A stretch of 22,382 bases of DNA from UBA6022 sp035704495 (GTDB lineage Bacteria > Patescibacteriota > Saccharimonadia > Saccharimonadales > Saccharimonadaceae): the NCBI GenBank assembly GCA_035704495.1, contig DASSWW010000055.1:1-22382 (forward strand). The letters are read 5' to 3'. Both the position numbers and the translations under genes were made by a program. How positions within the stretch are numbered: position 1 is the first letter of the stretch; every line of letters starts with the position of its first letter. Shown piece after piece: positions 21,170 to 22,382 of this stretch. The notes under the pieces are model-generated. The model made no database searches and was not told the origin of the DNA. It saw only the letters and a program-made list of their open reading frames with translations.

Positions 21170-22048
21170 GTGAATACATTGAATGCAGAGTTACTCATCA
21201 ACACAGGTTCGCGCAGGGGTGCTCGGGCTTTGCCGTTATTGCTTGATGCTTGCAAACAGCATAATATAACCGTACAAAAGGTTCATCAGCTAAAGCGTTC
21301 GACTGATTTAAAAACGACATTGCAGCGAATCAAAAGACGCCGACCCAGTCTGCTGATTATTGGCGGCGGAGACGGTACAATCAGTGATGCTGTCGATTTT
21401 TTAGCGGGGTCAAAAATAGAAATTGGCGTCATGCCATTAGGGACGACGAATAATTTTGCGCGCAGCCTAAATATGCCGCTCGATATCGATAACGCAATAC
21501 GAACTATCAGAACAGGGCGGGCAAGCGGCGTTGATTTGGGAAAAGTAAAAAATGATTATTTCGTCAATGTCACAGGCATTGGTATATCGGCTCACATTGC
21601 AAAACATGTCAGCGACAAACAGAAAAAATATTTTGGCAGATTTGCCTATACGATTGTTGGCGCATATCAGTTGATACGCCACAAACCCTTTTTTGTCACC
21701 ATTCAGGACAAAGATGGTGAGCTACAACTCAATTTTGAAACCCATCAAGTAATCGTAGCAAATGGGCGTTACCATGCAGGCAAAGAAATTGCCAAAGAGG
21801 CAAAAATTAACAACAGAGAACTTATTATTTTTGCCCTTGGCGGACGATCAAAACTTAGCTTTATCTATCACACGATTGATTTTTATATTGGCAAACGCAA
21901 CACGATAAAACACGCCTCATATCTAACCGGCCGCAATATAACGCTACATACCAGCACGCCGCAACCCGTTGAATTAGATGGGGAAGTAAAGTTTTCGACG
22001 CCAGTATCTATCAACGTTAAACCCGGAGCAGTTAATATACGACGCTGA
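21170..22048 (+). CDS. Diacylglycerol kinase catalytic-domain family lipid kinase
   Basis: A 292-residue member of the DAGK/YegS/DgkB family, which phosphorylates diacylglycerol or related lipids with ATP at the membrane face. ATP-binding GGGDGT at residues 65-70 (LLIIGGGDGTISDAV), followed by the MPLGTTNNFARSL motif (88-100), and the C-terminal half with VIVANGRYHAGKEIAKEA and the LDGE loop (PVELDGEVKF) near the end. No signal peptide or helix, as usual for the soluble form. Start GTG 21170 is placed by the -10 box just upstream; the next in-frame ATG (21182) is slightly downstream. The PAP2 gene begins one base after its stop, suggesting a lipid phosphorylation/dephosphorylation pair. Confidence 0.9.
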   Translation: MNTLNAELLINTGSRRGARALPLLLDACKQHNITVQKVHQLKRSTDLKTTLQRIKRRRPSLLIIGGGDGTISDAVDFLAGSKIEIGVMPLGTTNNFARSLNMPLDIDNAIRTIRTGRASGVDLGKVKNDYFVNVTGIGISAHIAKHVSDKQKKYFGRFAYTIVGAYQLIRHKPFFVTIQDKDGELQLNFETHQVIVANGRYHAGKEIAKEAKINNRELIIFALGGRSKLSFIYHTIDFYIGKRNTIKHASYLTGRNITLHTSTPQPVELDGEVKFSTPVSINVKPGAVNIRR

Positions 22049-22049
22049 T

Positions 22050-22382
22050 ATGATATACCTTGATATAAAATCCATCACCAAACAATATGACGAAACGACC
22101 GCGCATTGGGTTGCCAAAATACCAAAATCAGCCCAGAAATTATCTGCTGGTTTGGGTCGCGTGACTTTGCCGATTATATGGAGCATGCTGGTCGTTTTTA
22201 GTATCGTATTGCATGTCATTTTTACAAACACGCCGTGGGCCATAATTGGTACGCTCGTTCTTATTTTTTTGCCACTTAGTACGGTTGTTAAATTGTTTGT
22301 ACGCCGCGCACGTCCGCAAACAATTTATACCGAAACGATGAAAATTAAAACGTATAGCTTTCCAAGTAGCCACGCCTATAGT
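22050..22382 (+). CDS. PAP2 superfamily membrane phosphatase, N-terminal part (cut by window end)
   Basis: The reading frame opens at ATG 22050, one base beyond the lipid kinase stop, and is still open at the window edge (111 codons seen). The product has a short hydrophilic start (MIYLDIKSITKQYDETTAHW), two hydrophobic helices (about residues 38-55 and 57-76) and then the first PAP2 motif KLFVRRARP (K-x6-RP) followed by SFPSSHA, the second motif in its PSSH form. The third motif (SRxxxxxHxxxD) must lie beyond the edge. Likely substrates are phosphatidic acid or undecaprenyl diphosphate. Because it has no stop here, its length is unknown. Confidence 0.88.
   Translation, partial: MIYLDIKSITKQYDETTAHWVAKIPKSAQKLSAGLGRVTLPIIWSMLVVFSIVLHVIFTNTPWAIIGTLVLIFLPLSTVVKLFVRRARPQTIYTETMKIKTYSFPSSHAYS

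Overview
The window looks like a chromosomal segment of a Patescibacteria/CPR bacterium, most probably a Saccharibacteria (TM7) relative. The reasons are compact genes, moderate G+C, a typical CPR gene set (recR, DHH phosphoesterase, cysS, tgt, YajQ-like, AI-2E permease, ABC-2 exporter, short two-component kinases) and ordinary use of TGA as a stop, which argues against the UGA-recoded CPR lineages. The assignment is inferred from gene content and style; no marker phylogeny was possible.

Layout: (1) 1-3.5 kb, plus strand: the 3' end of recR, a 59-residue two-helix membrane protein overlapping it, a terminator, an intergenic palindromic element, then an overlapping DHH phosphoesterase-cysS pair. 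cysS carries an in-frame insertion of about 55 residues whose DNA forms a long imperfect palindrome. (2) 3.5-6.7 kb: a small basic protein, an AI-2E family permease (minus), a small unknown protein and tgt (minus), separated by strong hairpin terminators. (3) 6.7-10.6 kb, plus strand: an NAD(P)H-FMN reductase-like flavoprotein, a 224-residue unknown protein, a YajQ-like protein, and a NatA/NatB-type ABC exporter. (4) 10.6-16.2 kb: a tiny membrane protein (minus), an HxlR regulator, an OmpR/EnvZ-like two-component pair, a GreA-like factor with a structured leader, and a P2-type cation ATPase. (5) 16.2-17.6 kb: tRNA-Gln(TTG) preceded by a truncated duplicate of its own 5' half and by repeated hairpins, a terminator, a stretch with degenerate T-arm-like sequences, and a solitary HsdR-N-like PD-(D/E)XK protein. 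(6) 17.6-21.1 kb, minus strand: a full-length Mpa/ARC proteasomal ATPase ending in GQYL, and a membrane PAS histidine kinase. (7) 21.2 kb to the end: a diacylglycerol-kinase family lipid kinase followed one base later by a PAP2 phosphatase cut by the window edge.

Two translation start styles alternate. At eight promoter-proximal genes a -10 box, often extended (TGn), ends only 6-7 nt before the start codon, predicting leaderless mRNAs. Other genes, including greA and the Mpa gene, have longer leaders with clear Shine-Dalgarno sequences.

The most interesting items are the bacterial proteasome ATPase in a CPR-like genome, the Rickettsia-palindromic-element-like insertion inside cysS, the broken tRNA-Gln repeat and the widespread leaderless architecture.
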